This document shows, piece after piece, positions 26,649-36,800 of a DNA stretch of 50,032 bases. This DNA is from an uncultured Clostridia bacterium (GTDB lineage Bacteria > Bacillota > Clostridia > Christensenellales > Aristaeellaceae), in assembly GCA_946536315.1 (NCBI GenBank), contig CAMNEH010000007.1, positions 1-50,032 on the forward strand, in the 5' to 3' direction. Under the pieces are notes generated by a model. The model was not told the origin of the DNA. It did no database searches and saw nothing but the letters and a program-made list of their open reading frames with translations. A program made the position numbers and the translations under genes. The stretch's first letter is position 1, and the number at the start of each line of letters is the position of its first letter.

Positions 26649-27239
26649 TTATCCTTCGATCGGGGTCCCCTGAAAATGCCAGACGTCAAACCCCAGCTGC
26701 TGCGCGGCCCTGACATTTTCCGGATGATCATCCACGAATAGGGCGTCCTCCGGTTGGAAGCCATAACGCTCGCACAGCAATTCGTATATGCGCGGCATCG
26801 GCTTGATGACGTGCTCACGGGCAGAGACGACGCCCCCGTCAAACAGCTGAAAGAAAGGGAACCGCGCCTGCGTGCGTTCAAACATCGGCGTACCGTAGTT
26901 GGTCAGATAATACAGCCGTTTCCCCGACTGCTTGAGCTGCGGCAGCAGCAGGGAGCCTGAACAGAGCTGCTCATAATCCGGAAAATTCTCCAGCAGGCGG
27001 CACACCTTCAGGTAATCCTCCAGACTGTCCCGGTGCGCCGCGCGGCACATCAGGTCCGCGACCGCGCCGACGGTCATCAGCCCGGTATCCATCCACAGCC
27101 AGATGCCGCTGTCAAACACCGCGTGGTACAGCGCCTCATCCAGCCCGAAGCCGTCCGCGATCCTCCTGCGGTCGAAGCTGACCAGCACATTGCCCACGTC
27201 AAACACGATCACGTCATGGCGGAGCAGCCGCTCATCCAT
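26649..27239 (-). CDS. HAD-family hydrolase, YihX-like phosphatase
   Basis: HAD class IA phosphatases use an Asp nucleophile. Motif I reads VFDVGNVLVSF, the FDxGNVL form typical of the YihX (glucose-1-phosphate phosphatase) group rather than DxDGT. Motif II is YYLTNYG, the Lys of motif III is in REHVIKPMPRIYELL and motif IV is FVDDHPENV. All catalytic residues are therefore present. The 196-residue length is normal. ATG 27239 was chosen because the predicted promoter (27261-27289) places transcription start downstream of the more distal ATG at 27272. It is followed after 32 bases by the eight-repeat lipoprotein gene. Confidence 0.88.
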   Translation of the reverse strand: MDERLLRHDVIVFDVGNVLVSFDRRRIADGFGLDEALYHAVFDSGIWLWMDTGLMTVGAVADLMCRAAHRDSLEDYLKVCRLLENFPDYEQLCSGSLLLPQLKQSGKRLYYLTNYGTPMFERTQARFPFFQLFDGGVVSAREHVIKPMPRIYELLCERYGFQPEDALFVDDHPENVRAAQQLGFDVWHFQGTPIEG

Positions 27240-27260
27240 CCCTACTTCACCCCATCTCAT

Positions 27261-27289
27261 AGAATAGCACATTTTTGAAGCAATTACAA
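27261..27289 (-). promoter_or_regulatory. Predicted promoter for the HAD phosphatase and eight-repeat lipoprotein
   Basis: On the minus strand TTGTAA (27284-27289) and TATTCT (27261-27266) are 17 bases apart, with TGC before the -10 giving an extended -10. It lies in the gap behind the oligopeptide-type binding protein gene and starts a new unit. Confidence 0.55.
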
Positions 27290-27316
27290 TCGTCAGAACA
27301 TAAATTTACAACGCGA

Positions 27317-28903
27317 TCAGTTGACGCCGATCGTTTCGATGCCCTTCAGCATATCCGGTTCCCGGATATCGCGCACATTGGTGAACAGGTATCGCGTCAA
27401 TACCGCGCCGCCGCGGTAATACAGGCAGATAAACGGACAGTCCTGCGCAAAGATCGTCTGGATCCGGCGAAGCGCCTGCTGATAGCTGTACTGGTTGGTG
27501 CACTTGCGCAGGTCGTTAATCGCGTTGTTCATTTCACTGTTCCTGTATCGCCCGTAATTGCCGGTGTTGGGACCGTACAGCAAAAAGCCTGGATCAGGGA
27601 CGGAATCCATCTGGAACGCCGCCAGACACAGGTCAAAATTCCCTGCCTGCAGCCGTTCCTTGGCCAGCGCAAACGACACCAGGTACACGCGGACCTCGAT
27701 GCCCGCCTTGGCGAGCTGGTCGCGGATTTCGTTGGCCGTTTCCACGCGGACAGAGTTTTCCGCTTCTTCATACACCCACAGGCGCAGCGAAAGGTTGACG
27801 CGCTTACCGTCCCGCATCATGTCGCGGATGCCGTCCTCGTTGGTATCGACCCAGCCGGCTTCCTCCAGCAGGCGGTTGGCTTTCGCCAGGTTGTAGGTGA
27901 AATAATCCTCACCGTTATCGTCGCTGGGATCATAATACATCCACGTGCCGCGGGGAAACGGCGTGTCCGTCCGCGAGGTCATCCCATAGTAGGCATTGTT
28001 CGACAGCGAATCAGGGTCCAGCGCGTAGCGGATCGCCCAGCGGACGTTGACGTCCTCCAATTCGTACGAATTCAGGTTGATCAGAAGCGTCTCCAGCTGC
28101 CGCGTTCGATAGTCCATATTGACGCTGGTGACGCCGCCGCGGTACTGCGCGGTGGTCACCGAGCGCGTGACGATGGCGTCCACGCGGTTATACTCATAGT
28201 CTGCCGTCAGATCACGGTTGGTGGCGGAAAAAAAGGCGTTGATGTTCTTGACGTGCGGTTCCTCCCCCCACCAGTAGGGATTGTACGAAAGGTACAGGTA
28301 ATTTGCCGGACTGAAGCTGTCGGCGCGGTATGGCCCGGACCCGATGGGATACTCGAACTGGACCTCCGAGGCCTTCAGGATGGGGAAGTTCATGGCATAA
28401 ATCACGCCGTAATACGGCCTCGCCGCCGTAATGATCACGGTTTTGGCGTCATTGGCCGACGCGGAGGAGACCACATACCTCAGCGACGCGTAGACGCCGT
28501 GGTTTTCGGCGTTTTCATCCTTGGCCAGGCGCAGGATCTCATTGACTGTCGCGGCGACGTCGTAGGCCGTCAGCTGTGTGCCGTCGCTGAAATAGACGTC
28601 ATCGCGCAGAACGAAGGTCCAGCTTTTGCAGTCGTCGCCATAGCGCCAGTCTGATGCGACATAGGCTTCCGGCTCATACTGATCGTTCAGCCGGATCAGG
28701 CTTTCATACATCAGGCTGTGCAGGGACTGAAAATCCCGCTCGAGCGCCCACAGTGGGTTCAGGTAATTGGTCTTGACGGAGATCATTCCGACAGAAAACG
28801 TGTCAGAGGTCAGCTGCTGCGCCTGACAGGCGCACAGAAGCAGGGCCGCCGTCAGCAGCACTGTGACCAGTATCCGGGTAATAATGTTCGCAATAGATCG
28901 CAT
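27317..28903 (-). CDS. Oligopeptide-type (family 5) ABC solute-binding lipoprotein
   Basis: The 528-residue protein is a family 5 extracellular solute-binding protein, the type that binds peptides, nickel or heme for importers of the Dpp/Opp class. The signal peptide ends in LCAC, an acceptable lipobox with Cys26. Family landmarks include WTFVLRDDVYFSDGTQLTAYDV and a mid-chain IGSGPYRADSF. No permease or ATPase genes are adjacent, so it is an orphan component. Its first 101 bases overlap the lytic transglycosylase gene in another frame, so the start is set by the signal peptide. AAAGGTG is 11 bases upstream of the ATG. It closes the long minus-strand run. Confidence 0.9.
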   Translation of the reverse strand: MRSIANIITRILVTVLLTAALLLCACQAQQLTSDTFSVGMISVKTNYLNPLWALERDFQSLHSLMYESLIRLNDQYEPEAYVASDWRYGDDCKSWTFVLRDDVYFSDGTQLTAYDVAATVNEILRLAKDENAENHGVYASLRYVVSSASANDAKTVIITAARPYYGVIYAMNFPILKASEVQFEYPIGSGPYRADSFSPANYLYLSYNPYWWGEEPHVKNINAFFSATNRDLTADYEYNRVDAIVTRSVTTAQYRGGVTSVNMDYRTRQLETLLINLNSYELEDVNVRWAIRYALDPDSLSNNAYYGMTSRTDTPFPRGTWMYYDPSDDNGEDYFTYNLAKANRLLEEAGWVDTNEDGIRDMMRDGKRVNLSLRLWVYEEAENSVRVETANEIRDQLAKAGIEVRVYLVSFALAKERLQAGNFDLCLAAFQMDSVPDPGFLLYGPNTGNYGRYRNSEMNNAINDLRKCTNQYSYQQALRRIQTIFAQDCPFICLYYRGGAVLTRYLFTNVRDIREPDMLKGIETIGVN

Positions 28904-29552
28904 ATGAATTGATCACCTTTCTGGCATATTCCTTCGTGGACTGCGTCGGAATGTCGCTGAAGCGCAGTGTCCGGTGGTCGTCCGAATACTTGTACAGCCA
29001 ATAATCCACATTGTTGGGTCCCGCATGATACGCGCATGCCACCAGGACCGGATCTCCGCCGAACCGGTCGGAAAGGATCCGCACATAGTTGGCGCCGATG
29101 CAGATATTCGTTTCCGGATCGAACAGATCCTCCTCCGTGACGTTCCGACCGTCATATTTTGTCCCCCGGACATACGTCAGCGCGGACGGTATCAGCTGCA
29201 TCAGCCCACGCGCCTGGGTGGAGGCGACGAACGCGTACGGGTCGTAGCTGCTCTCGTTCAAGATGATCGCCGCCAGGAACGCCGGCCGCAGCCCATATTC
29301 GGCCGCATACTGCTCGATCAGGGAACGGTACTTGACCGTCGTGCGGTACACGCGGCGGTCATAGGCGGCCTTTTCCTCGTCGAGCGCCTGGCGCAGGTCG
29401 GCCAGCCTGGCGTCGCTGACCAGCAGCTTCGCGAAGCAGAAGAGCAGCAGCACGCTCATGCCGCAGATGGTCAGCCATTGTCCGCGCGAAAGGCGGCGCT
29501 TTTTCCGCCGGGCCTGCCGCCTGCCGCCCGGCGTCCTGTCATTCTGCTGCAT
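28803..29552 (-). CDS. Membrane-anchored lytic transglycosylase (SLT domain)
   Basis: Lytic transglycosylases cut the MurNAc-GlcNAc bond with formation of 1,6-anhydroMurNAc. The N-terminus has a basic cytoplasmic stretch and one membrane helix (about 27-45), with the catalytic SLT domain outside. The likely catalytic Glu is Glu100 in AAIILNESSYDPYA, followed by the family motifs ARGLMQLIP and NICIGANYVRILSDRFGGDP and by VACAYHAGPNNVDYWL. The 249-residue protein is of typical length for the domain. Its last 34 codons are encoded within the signal peptide region of the next gene in a different frame; the segment up to YCEHYY still looks like a normal SLT C-terminal helix. It overlaps coaE by 14 bases. 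Confidence 0.88.
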   Translation of the reverse strand: MQQNDRTPGGRRQARRKKRRLSRGQWLTICGMSVLLLFCFAKLLVSDARLADLRQALDEEKAAYDRRVYRTTVKYRSLIEQYAAEYGLRPAFLAAIILNESSYDPYAFVASTQARGLMQLIPSALTYVRGTKYDGRNVTEEDLFDPETNICIGANYVRILSDRFGGDPVLVACAYHAGPNNVDYWLYKYSDDHRTLRFSDIPTQSTKEYARKVINSYAIYCEHYYPDTGHSAADGGPASVRLSGAAADL

Positions 29553-30165
29553 TCGCCGTCTCCCCCGCCCTTCTTTGCTTCAGTTCGCCAAGCAGCCGCA
29601 GCGCCTGGGCTTCGGTATCCGCCATGCTGCCCCGGGTGTCGATCCATCGGTCCGCCCGTCGGCGCTTTTCCAGCGCGCTCATCTGACTGCGTATGCGACG
29701 CAGCGCCTGCGCCCTGCTCAAGCCGTCGCGCCGCATCAGCCGCGCCAGCTGCGTGCTCTGCGGGAGCCAGGTGCACCACACCTCGTCGCAAAGCGTCTCC
29801 AGTCCCGCTTCATACAGCAGCGGCGCGTCCAGCACCATCAGCGGAACGTCCGCCTGCGCGCCGGCCCGCAGACGGCGCTCGATCTCCGCCCGGATCAGGG
29901 GATGCATGATCCCGTTGAGCCGCGAGAGCGCCTGCTGATCGCCGAACACCAGCGCCGCGAGCGCTGGACGGTCGAGGGCATCCCCGGTAAATACACCGGG
30001 GCCGAAGGCCTCCCGGATCAGCGGAAGCGCCATTCCGCCATGCTGCGTGAGCTCGTGAGAAATACGGTCCGCGTCCACGATCATCGCGCCTTCACGCGCC
30101 AGCAGCCCGCTCACAAAGCTTTTGCCGGTCGCGATGCCGCCCGTCAGTCCGATGCACACGCTCAT
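29539..30165 (-). CDS. coaE: Dephospho-CoA kinase
   Basis: CoaE phosphorylates the 3'-hydroxyl of dephospho-CoA in the last step of CoA synthesis. The P-loop is GGIATGKS at residues 9-16, the DAD of IVDADRISHEL is the base and the family motif LVVLDAPLLYEAGLE-type segment is present as VLDAPLLYEAGLETLC. The C-terminal lid and adenine segments are normal. Length 208 is typical. It overlaps polA as ATGA and the lytic transglycosylase by 14 bases, the common Firmicutes polA-coaE order. Confidence 0.95.
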   Translation of the reverse strand: MSVCIGLTGGIATGKSFVSGLLAREGAMIVDADRISHELTQHGGMALPLIREAFGPGVFTGDALDRPALAALVFGDQQALSRLNGIMHPLIRAEIERRLRAGAQADVPLMVLDAPLLYEAGLETLCDEVWCTWLPQSTQLARLMRRDGLSRAQALRRIRSQMSALEKRRRADRWIDTRGSMADTEAQALRLLGELKQRRAGETANAAE

Positions 30166-32699
30166 TTGGTCTCGTACCAGCTCTTTCCGGTCTTGACTTC
30201 CGCCAGAAGCGGCACGTTCAGCGCCGTCACCTGCTCCATCGTCTCCTTCAGCAGCGCCGCGGCGCGCTCCGCCTGCGCTTCCGGCGCCTCGATCAGCAGC
30301 TCGTCATGCACCTGCAGGATCAGGCGGCAATCTGGCAGCTCCTTTCTGAGGCGTTCCGCCACCCGGACCATCGCGAGCTTGATGATGTCCGCCGCTGTGC
30401 CCTGTACGGGCATGTTCATCGCGACGCGTTCGCCGAAAGCGCGCCGCGGGCCCTTCTCCTGTAGTTCAGGCAGCGGACGGCGCCGGCCAAAGAGTGTTTC
30501 CGCGTAGCCGCGATCATACCCTTCGCGCTTCATGCGTTCCATAAAACTGTGGATACCCGGATACCGTTCCAGATACCGGTCGATAAACGCCTTCGCCTCA
30601 CGCCGGGGCATGTGAATGTTTCTCGCCAGCCCAAAGTCGCTGATGCCATAGACGATGCCGAAGTTGACCGCCTTGGCGTTGGAACGCATTTCGTGCGTGA
30701 CCTGTTCAATGGGCAGCCCGTAAACCTCCGCGGCCGTCCGCGCATGAATGTCCTGGTTCCGGCGGAAGGCGTCCGTCATGGCTGCATCGCCGCTCATGTG
30801 CGCCAGCACGCGCAGCTCGATCTGCGAATAATCCGCGTCGACCAGCAGGCATCCGTCCGGCGCGATGAACGCACGCCGGATTTCACGGCCCAGGTCCGTG
30901 CGCACCGGAATATTCTGCAGATTGGGCTCGGAGGATGAAATCCGGCCCGTGGCCGTCGCCACCTGGTCAAAGTAGGAATGCACTCGGCCGGTCGCGTCGA
31001 TCTTATTCAGCAGGCCGTCGATATATGTGCCGCTGAATTTCACGTACGTGCGGTATTCCAGGATCGCCTCGATCGCGGGATGCTCGTCTGCGAGCTTCTC
31101 AAGCGTTTCCGCGTCCGTGGAATAGCCGCGCTGCGTCTTCCTGCCCGCCTTGAGCCCGAGCACCTCGAACAGCACATGCCCCAGCTGCTGCGGAGAATTC
31201 AGGTTAAACCCGTCCACGCCCGTCAGCCGGTACACCTCCTGCCTGAGGGATTCGATCTTCGCGCGGTAGTCCTCGCCCAGTGCCGTCAGCACCTGCCGGT
31301 CGACCAGAAAGCCCGCCTGTTCCATATCGAACAGCACGGCGCTCAGCGGCAGCTCGATCTCCCGGTACAAATCCAGCATGCCCTCCCGCGCCAGCGACTG
31401 GCGCTGGCGTTCCGCCAGCTGGCAAAGGCCATACGCGTCCGCGGCGGCATAGTTTTCGAGCGGATAGGCGCGCTTCAGAGGGTTTTTCAGGTATTCAGCC
31501 AGCATGGTATCCCACGCGATCGACGGAGCGGAACAGCCTGCGCTGTAAAAGCTGTGCAGCAGGCGCTTTCCATCGTGCGTCTGCCAGGGCTGCGCCGTCA
31601 GCGGCTGCAGCGCTTCGAGCGCCTCCGGCAGGCTGAGACCGTCATCCAGCAATGTCTGCGCCAAAGGGAGCTTCGCCAGCTGTCCGCCCACATACACGCT
31701 GAGCGCCTGATCGTCCAGATAGACCGACGCCTGATCCCCGCGATGACGCTCCGCAAAGGCAGCGGCCGCGTCCCGGGTGGCCAGGCGCTCCGCTTCCATC
31801 TGCGGCGCAGCCGCCTCAGGCTCCTTGGGCTGAACGGAGGGCCAGACCTTCTCTGCCTGCCTGAGCACCGCGTTCAGCTGGTACTTCCGCAGCGTCTGGC
31901 GTCCGCCGTCGCCGCGGGCATAGGCGCAGGCCTCGTAATCCAGCTCGATCGGCACATCGGTGCGGATGCGCGCCAGTTCTCTCGAAAACCGGCCCTGCTC
32001 CGCATATGTGCGCAGGCGCTCCCCCAGCTTGCCGGGCACGGTGTCCGCATGCGCCAGCGTCCCCTCCAGCGAGCCGTATTCAGCCAGCAGCTTCACCGCG
32101 GTCTTTTCGCCGACGCCCGGAATCCCCGGAATATTGTCGCTGGCGTCGCCCATCAGGCCTTTCCAGTCGATGACCTGCTGCGGCGTGATACCATAGACGT
32201 TTTTCACCTCTTCCGGAGTGAACAGGACCGTTTCGGAGATGCCCCTGCGGGTAAACAGCAGCCTGGTATCCTCGCTGACCAGCTGAAGCGCATCCCGGTC
32301 GCCCGTCAGCAGCAGGGTTTCCGTCCCGCGCTCGCGGTTGAGCCGGCTGACGGTGCCCAGGATGTCGTCCGCCTCAAAGCCCGCCAACGAATAGACCGGA
32401 ATATGCATCTGCGGCAGGATCTCGCGGATCAGGCCAAACTGGCTGACCAGGTCGTCCGGCGTTTTCTGCCGCCCGGCCTTGTACTCCTGATACTGTAGAT
32501 GGCGGAAGGTCGGCGCGTGTTCATCGAACGCCGCGGCGCAGTAGTCCGGCGCGTACGTCTCCAGTACCTTGAAGAGCATCATCAGAAAGCCGTGCACCGC
32601 GTTCGTCGGCACGCCGTCCGCGTCCATTGGGGGCAGCGCGTGATACGCGCGATGCATCAGGGAATTGCCGTCTACGATCAAAAAAAGAGGAAGGGACAT
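30162..32699 (-). CDS. polA: DNA polymerase I
   Basis: PolA fills gaps and removes RNA primers. The 845-residue chain starts with a complete 5'-3' exonuclease domain (FLIVDGNSLMHRAYHALPPM, LLTGDRDALQLVS, KGLMGDASDNIPGIPGVGEK). The central 3'-5' exonuclease-like domain seems to lack the usual DxE and other metal ligands, as in many Firmicutes. The polymerase motifs A (VDADYSQIELRVLAH, about 615), B (RSNAKAVNFGIVYG) and C (QVHDELLIEAP, about 793) are complete. ATG 32699 has AGGAGG 9 bases upstream and begins with the usual N-terminus; the longer frame to 32747 lacks a ribosome site. It overlaps coaE by 4 bases. Confidence 0.97.
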   Translation of the reverse strand: MSLPLFLIVDGNSLMHRAYHALPPMDADGVPTNAVHGFLMMLFKVLETYAPDYCAAAFDEHAPTFRHLQYQEYKAGRQKTPDDLVSQFGLIREILPQMHIPVYSLAGFEADDILGTVSRLNRERGTETLLLTGDRDALQLVSEDTRLLFTRRGISETVLFTPEEVKNVYGITPQQVIDWKGLMGDASDNIPGIPGVGEKTAVKLLAEYGSLEGTLAHADTVPGKLGERLRTYAEQGRFSRELARIRTDVPIELDYEACAYARGDGGRQTLRKYQLNAVLRQAEKVWPSVQPKEPEAAAPQMEAERLATRDAAAAFAERHRGDQASVYLDDQALSVYVGGQLAKLPLAQTLLDDGLSLPEALEALQPLTAQPWQTHDGKRLLHSFYSAGCSAPSIAWDTMLAEYLKNPLKRAYPLENYAAADAYGLCQLAERQRQSLAREGMLDLYREIELPLSAVLFDMEQAGFLVDRQVLTALGEDYRAKIESLRQEVYRLTGVDGFNLNSPQQLGHVLFEVLGLKAGRKTQRGYSTDAETLEKLADEHPAIEAILEYRTYVKFSGTYIDGLLNKIDATGRVHSYFDQVATATGRISSSEPNLQNIPVRTDLGREIRRAFIAPDGCLLVDADYSQIELRVLAHMSGDAAMTDAFRRNQDIHARTAAEVYGLPIEQVTHEMRSNAKAVNFGIVYGISDFGLARNIHMPRREAKAFIDRYLERYPGIHSFMERMKREGYDRGYAETLFGRRRPLPELQEKGPRRAFGERVAMNMPVQGTAADIIKLAMVRVAERLRKELPDCRLILQVHDELLIEAPEAQAERAAALLKETMEQVTALNVPLLAEVKTGKSWYETK

Positions 32700-32715
32700 C
32701 GGCGCAAGCCTCCTT

Positions 32716-33870
32716 TCATCCGGCGCGGCCACGCATGGCGCCGCCAAACAGAACCATCATGTAATTCGTGCCCGTGTAGCGCACAAGCAGCCAATACAGC
32801 CCCGCCAGAAACGCGAGCGTCAGCAGGACCGCGGTCAGGACCCGCCAGACGCTGACGGGCGCTTCTCCGCTCACCTTGCCGTTTTCACCGTTGACCAGCA
32901 CGTGGTACACGCGTTTCCTGTGGGTATAGGCGGTCATATACATGGGCAGAAGGAGCAGCTGATAGCGCGCGCCGGTGTGCTCCGTTTCCAGACGGAGCAC
33001 CTGCGCCTCATCCGCGCGCTGAAGGATATCCTCCCGGGCCAGCACCGCCATGCGCCTGTCCACCATGTTCTGCGCCTTGGTCCAGCCTTCGTGGACGTTC
33101 ACCTCAGGCTTTTCACACCCGAAGCCGGCGATATATTCCGGGCTGTAGCGCACCAGGCGGCTGAGGTGATACGGCAGAACACCTGACAGCAGCTTCTCGC
33201 TCAGGCGCTCGCTGCCATCCAGCATCAGGTCATCGAAATCCGCGGTGACCGTGCCTGTGACCGGCTCCCAGCGCGTACGCTTTTGCGGCTGTGTTTCCTG
33301 GCGCTGCTTTCCGTCGCGGTCCGTCACGGTCACGGGCAACTGCACATCATAGCGGCGGCCCTCCTTCCCGTGATATGCCGACACGGCGTGATCGATGTAG
33401 TTCCAATGAGAAAGGTACACACCCATGATATGTCCCTGCGCAGCCTTTTTCCTGAAGGCGGACGGCGCGAACAGCCTGCCGCGCAGCCAGCTGCGAAAGC
33501 GCGCCTTCGCCTGCTTCGGGGTCAGCTGAAAGGCGATGAGGCTTTCCGGCGCGATGCCGGCCTTGCCTGGACCGTCCTGTACACGGGGGCTGCCGCAGAA
33601 GGGGCATTCCTTCACCGAAGTCTCGCCGGTCAGTACGAGCTCCGCTCCGCAGGCGTCACACCTGACGACACGTGTCGCGTCTCCCCACGCCGCGTCCTCC
33701 TCCAGCGGCGCAAAGTGGATGTCGTACTCGTTCGGCGTTTCACGCGCGACATGGAAGGGCTTGAGCGCGCCGCAGTACGGACATTTCAGCTGCTGATCCT
33801 CAGGGGAAAAGATCATCCGTCCGCCGCAGGAGGCGCAGGAAAAACTGTTGGTTTTTTCCGTTTCGTACAT
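32716..33870 (-). CDS. Zinc-ribbon protein with C-terminal membrane helix
   Basis: The 384-residue protein starts with two zinc ribbons: SCASCGG with CPYCG (about 12-34) and CDACG with CPFCG (about 75-98), the TFIIB-type ribbon form. A central domain of about 200 residues contains SHWNYIDHAVSAYHGKEG and an Arg-rich YDVQLPVTV region. A single membrane helix lies near the C-terminus (LTAVLLTLAFLAGLYWLLV). The protein therefore seems to be a tail-anchored zinc-ribbon protein facing the cytoplasm. Similar proteins are annotated only as zinc ribbon proteins in Clostridia. It lies between ftsK and polA with 18 and 16 bases of gap, in one run. Confidence 0.78.
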   Translation of the reverse strand: MYETEKTNSFSCASCGGRMIFSPEDQQLKCPYCGALKPFHVARETPNEYDIHFAPLEEDAAWGDATRVVRCDACGAELVLTGETSVKECPFCGSPRVQDGPGKAGIAPESLIAFQLTPKQAKARFRSWLRGRLFAPSAFRKKAAQGHIMGVYLSHWNYIDHAVSAYHGKEGRRYDVQLPVTVTDRDGKQRQETQPQKRTRWEPVTGTVTADFDDLMLDGSERLSEKLLSGVLPYHLSRLVRYSPEYIAGFGCEKPEVNVHEGWTKAQNMVDRRMAVLAREDILQRADEAQVLRLETEHTGARYQLLLLPMYMTAYTHRKRVYHVLVNGENGKVSGEAPVSVWRVLTAVLLTLAFLAGLYWLLVRYTGTNYMMVLFGGAMRGRAG

Positions 33871-33888
33871 GCGTCCTCTCCTGCTGTT

Positions 33889-36800
33889 TTACTCGTTATC
33901 TCCGTTGAGCAGCCCTTCGCTCATCATCTGGACATACTCATCCCGGGAAATGATCGTTTTGCGCGGTTTGCTGCCCTCGGATTCGGAGATGATGCCGCGC
34001 TTGGTCATTTCGTCAATGATTCTGCCTGCCCGCGCGTAGCCGATGCGGAGGGTACGCTGCAGCATGCTGATGGAGGTTTGCCCGTCCTGAACCGCCATGC
34101 GGATGGCCTCGTTCAGAAGGTCTGAGAACTCGTTTTCCCGCACCTCGGACACCGTTTCCGGCGCGTCGTCCTGCGCGGAGGCGGCGCTCTCGCTCTGCGA
34201 CTGCAGCGCGTCCTGAATGGAGGTGTTGTAATCCGGCTGATAGCGGGCCTGAATGTTTTCTGCGATGCGGGCGACCTCGTCGTCGGATACGAAACAGCCC
34301 TGTACGCGCAGCGGCTTGGACGCGCCGACCGGCAGGTAGAGCATGTCGCCCTTGCCCATCAGCTTTTCAGCGCCGTTGATATCGATGATCGTGCGGCTGT
34401 CGACGCCGCTGGACACCGTAAAGGCGATCCGGCTGGGAATATTGTTCTTGATCACACCGGTGATAACGTCGACCGAAGGACGCTGCGTGGCGAGCACCAG
34501 GTAGATGCCCGCGGCGCGGGCGAGCGCGGCCAGACGACGGATGCTTTCTTCCACGTCCTTGCGGCACACTTCCATCAGGTCGGCCATTTCGTCAATGATG
34601 ACCACGATGTGCGGCAGGCGGTCGTCCTCTGGCACCTTCTTGTTGTAGCCCTCCAGCGACCGGACATTCTGCTTGGAAAACCTGGCATAGCGGTCCAGCA
34701 TTTCGTTGACCGTCCAGTTCAGCGCGACCGCCGCCTTCTTGGGATCGCAGACGACCGGGATCAGGAGGTGCGGGATGCCGTTGTACACCTGCAGCTCGAC
34801 CTGCTTGGGGTCCACCATGATCAGGCGCACGTCCTTGGGCGAAGCGCGGTACAGCAGGCTGCACACGATCGAGTTGATGCATACGGATTTACCGCTGCCG
34901 GTCGCGCCGGCGATCAGCAGGTGCGGCATCCTGGACAGGTCGCCGATGATCGGTGTGCCCGCAATATCCTTGCCCAGCGCGACGGACAGCGGAGAGGAGG
35001 CGCTGCGCATTTCCGGACTGTCCAGCACCTCGCGCAGCATGACGGGACTGACCTTGCTGTTCGGCACCTCGAGGCCGATGTACGACGTCCCCGGGATCGG
35101 CGTTTCCAATCGGATCCGGTCAGAGCCCATCTCCAGCATCAGGTTGTCCAGCACGCCCACCACCTGCTTGACCTTGACGCCCTCCGCCAGCTTGAGCGCA
35201 AACCGGGTGATGGCCGGGCCGTGGGTGATTTCACGCACCTGCGCATCGACGTTGAAGGTTTTCAGCGTGCGCTCGATCTGGGCGGCGCGCGACTGGTCCT
35301 CCAGCGTGGATTCGCCCGGGCTGGCTGCCTTGGGCAGCGACAGAAAGCTCACCGGCGGCGGGGTATACGGACCGTTGAACGCCGGGGATTTGTGCTCAGG
35401 CATCACCGGCGTGCTGTCCATTCTTCCCGCGGCGGGATCGGACTGCGGCTGCGGCCGGACCGGCTCATGATTGATCACCGGCAGGTCCACCGGCGCGGTA
35501 TGCACCGGCTCCGGCCGCGACTGGCTCAGCTCCCGCTGCTGCTGGCGTGTCTGGTTCAGACTGGCCTGCAGATCCTTGAGCTGCTTTTGCCATTTGCTGA
35601 GATGTCCGTCGTCCTCCGGCGCGGCCGGCTGGCGCTCAGGCTTCGGGGCGGCCGGCTGTTCGGCGGGAGTGTCAGCTTCCTTCAGCTCAGGCGCCGGCGT
35701 TCTGGATGCGGTGCGGGAGGGCTGGGGCTTCACACTGGGCGGCGGATCGGCAGGCGCGTCGTTTTCCCACGGCACGGGCGCCGGCGTCATGGGCGCAGTG
35801 CGGGAGGGCTGGGGCTTCACACTGGACTGTGGCGGATCGGCAGGGGCGTCTGTCTCCCACGGCAAGGGGTCCGGCGCTTTGGGCGCAGCGACAGAGGGCT
35901 GCGCCGCCTGCGCGGGCGCCTGCCACGGTGTCTGCTCCGGCGAAGCCTGTTCCGGCTCAGAGACGTCGAAAGCGGGAGGCATCCACGGCGCCGGTTCAGG
36001 CGTTACGGCTGCCTGTCCGGAAGGAGTGATGTCCTCCCCGGCATCAGCGGTCACTTCCGGCGTCGCCGGCGCGTCCGTCCAGGGCAAATCGTTGCCATTC
36101 ACCTCGTACGCGCCGTCCGGATGCAGCACAAAGGACTCGTGATACAATTCATTCTGCGTATTCAGCGGCGTGAACGGGCCGTTCTGCGCCAGCGGGGCGT
36201 CCTGCGTCATTTCCGGGCGGCGGAAATCCTGATCCTGCGCAGGCGCGGCGGCGGGCTCAGGCGCAGGCTCATCATACACCCAGCGCACATTTGAATACGG
36301 ATTGCTGGCGTTGGCATAGGCCGGACGCTCCTGCTGGATCGGAGAGAAGGATGGCTGTGGGGCCGGCGCGGGAGCTGGCGCAGGCGCCTCCTTTCGCTGG
36401 CCGCTCCTGCGCTGGCGGAAACGCTCCATGGCGTCCGATGCGCCTCGGATCAGGCGGCTGGGACGAACGCCGAACAGCGCAAAGGCGCACCCGACCGTGA
36501 CCACCACGCCCATCAGCTGGCATAGCACGGCGCCAAAGAGGACATACAGCGGGTAAGCCGTCAGCAGCGACAGCGCGCCGCCGGCGCCGAGCGAATCCAT
36601 CCGGTATCCCCAGTGAAACAGCTGCTGGAAATAGGCAGGAAAGGACGCGGGGCCGTACGAATTCGCGGTGAAGTGCTGGTTATTGTAGATCTTGATGTAA
36701 TCCAGCAGGCTGATCACGCCCTGGGTGCGAACCTTGGTCATGCTGGTCACCAGGCCCAGCACGCTCAGGTACAGCAGCAGCGCGAAGAAGGGCGCGCGAA

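Noticed and set aside
30900-32000. Loss of the 3'-5' exonuclease residues in PolA as an unusual defect
   Set aside because: Degenerate proofreading domains are common in Firmicutes DNA polymerase I, so this is expected.
30978-32498. 506-codon plus-strand frame over polA
   Set aside because: PolA is fully conserved on the minus strand; the opposite frame has no recognisable fold.
34609-36294. 561-codon plus-strand frame over ftsK
   Set aside because: Arg/His-rich antisense frame without ribosome site; FtsK motifs are intact on the minus strand.
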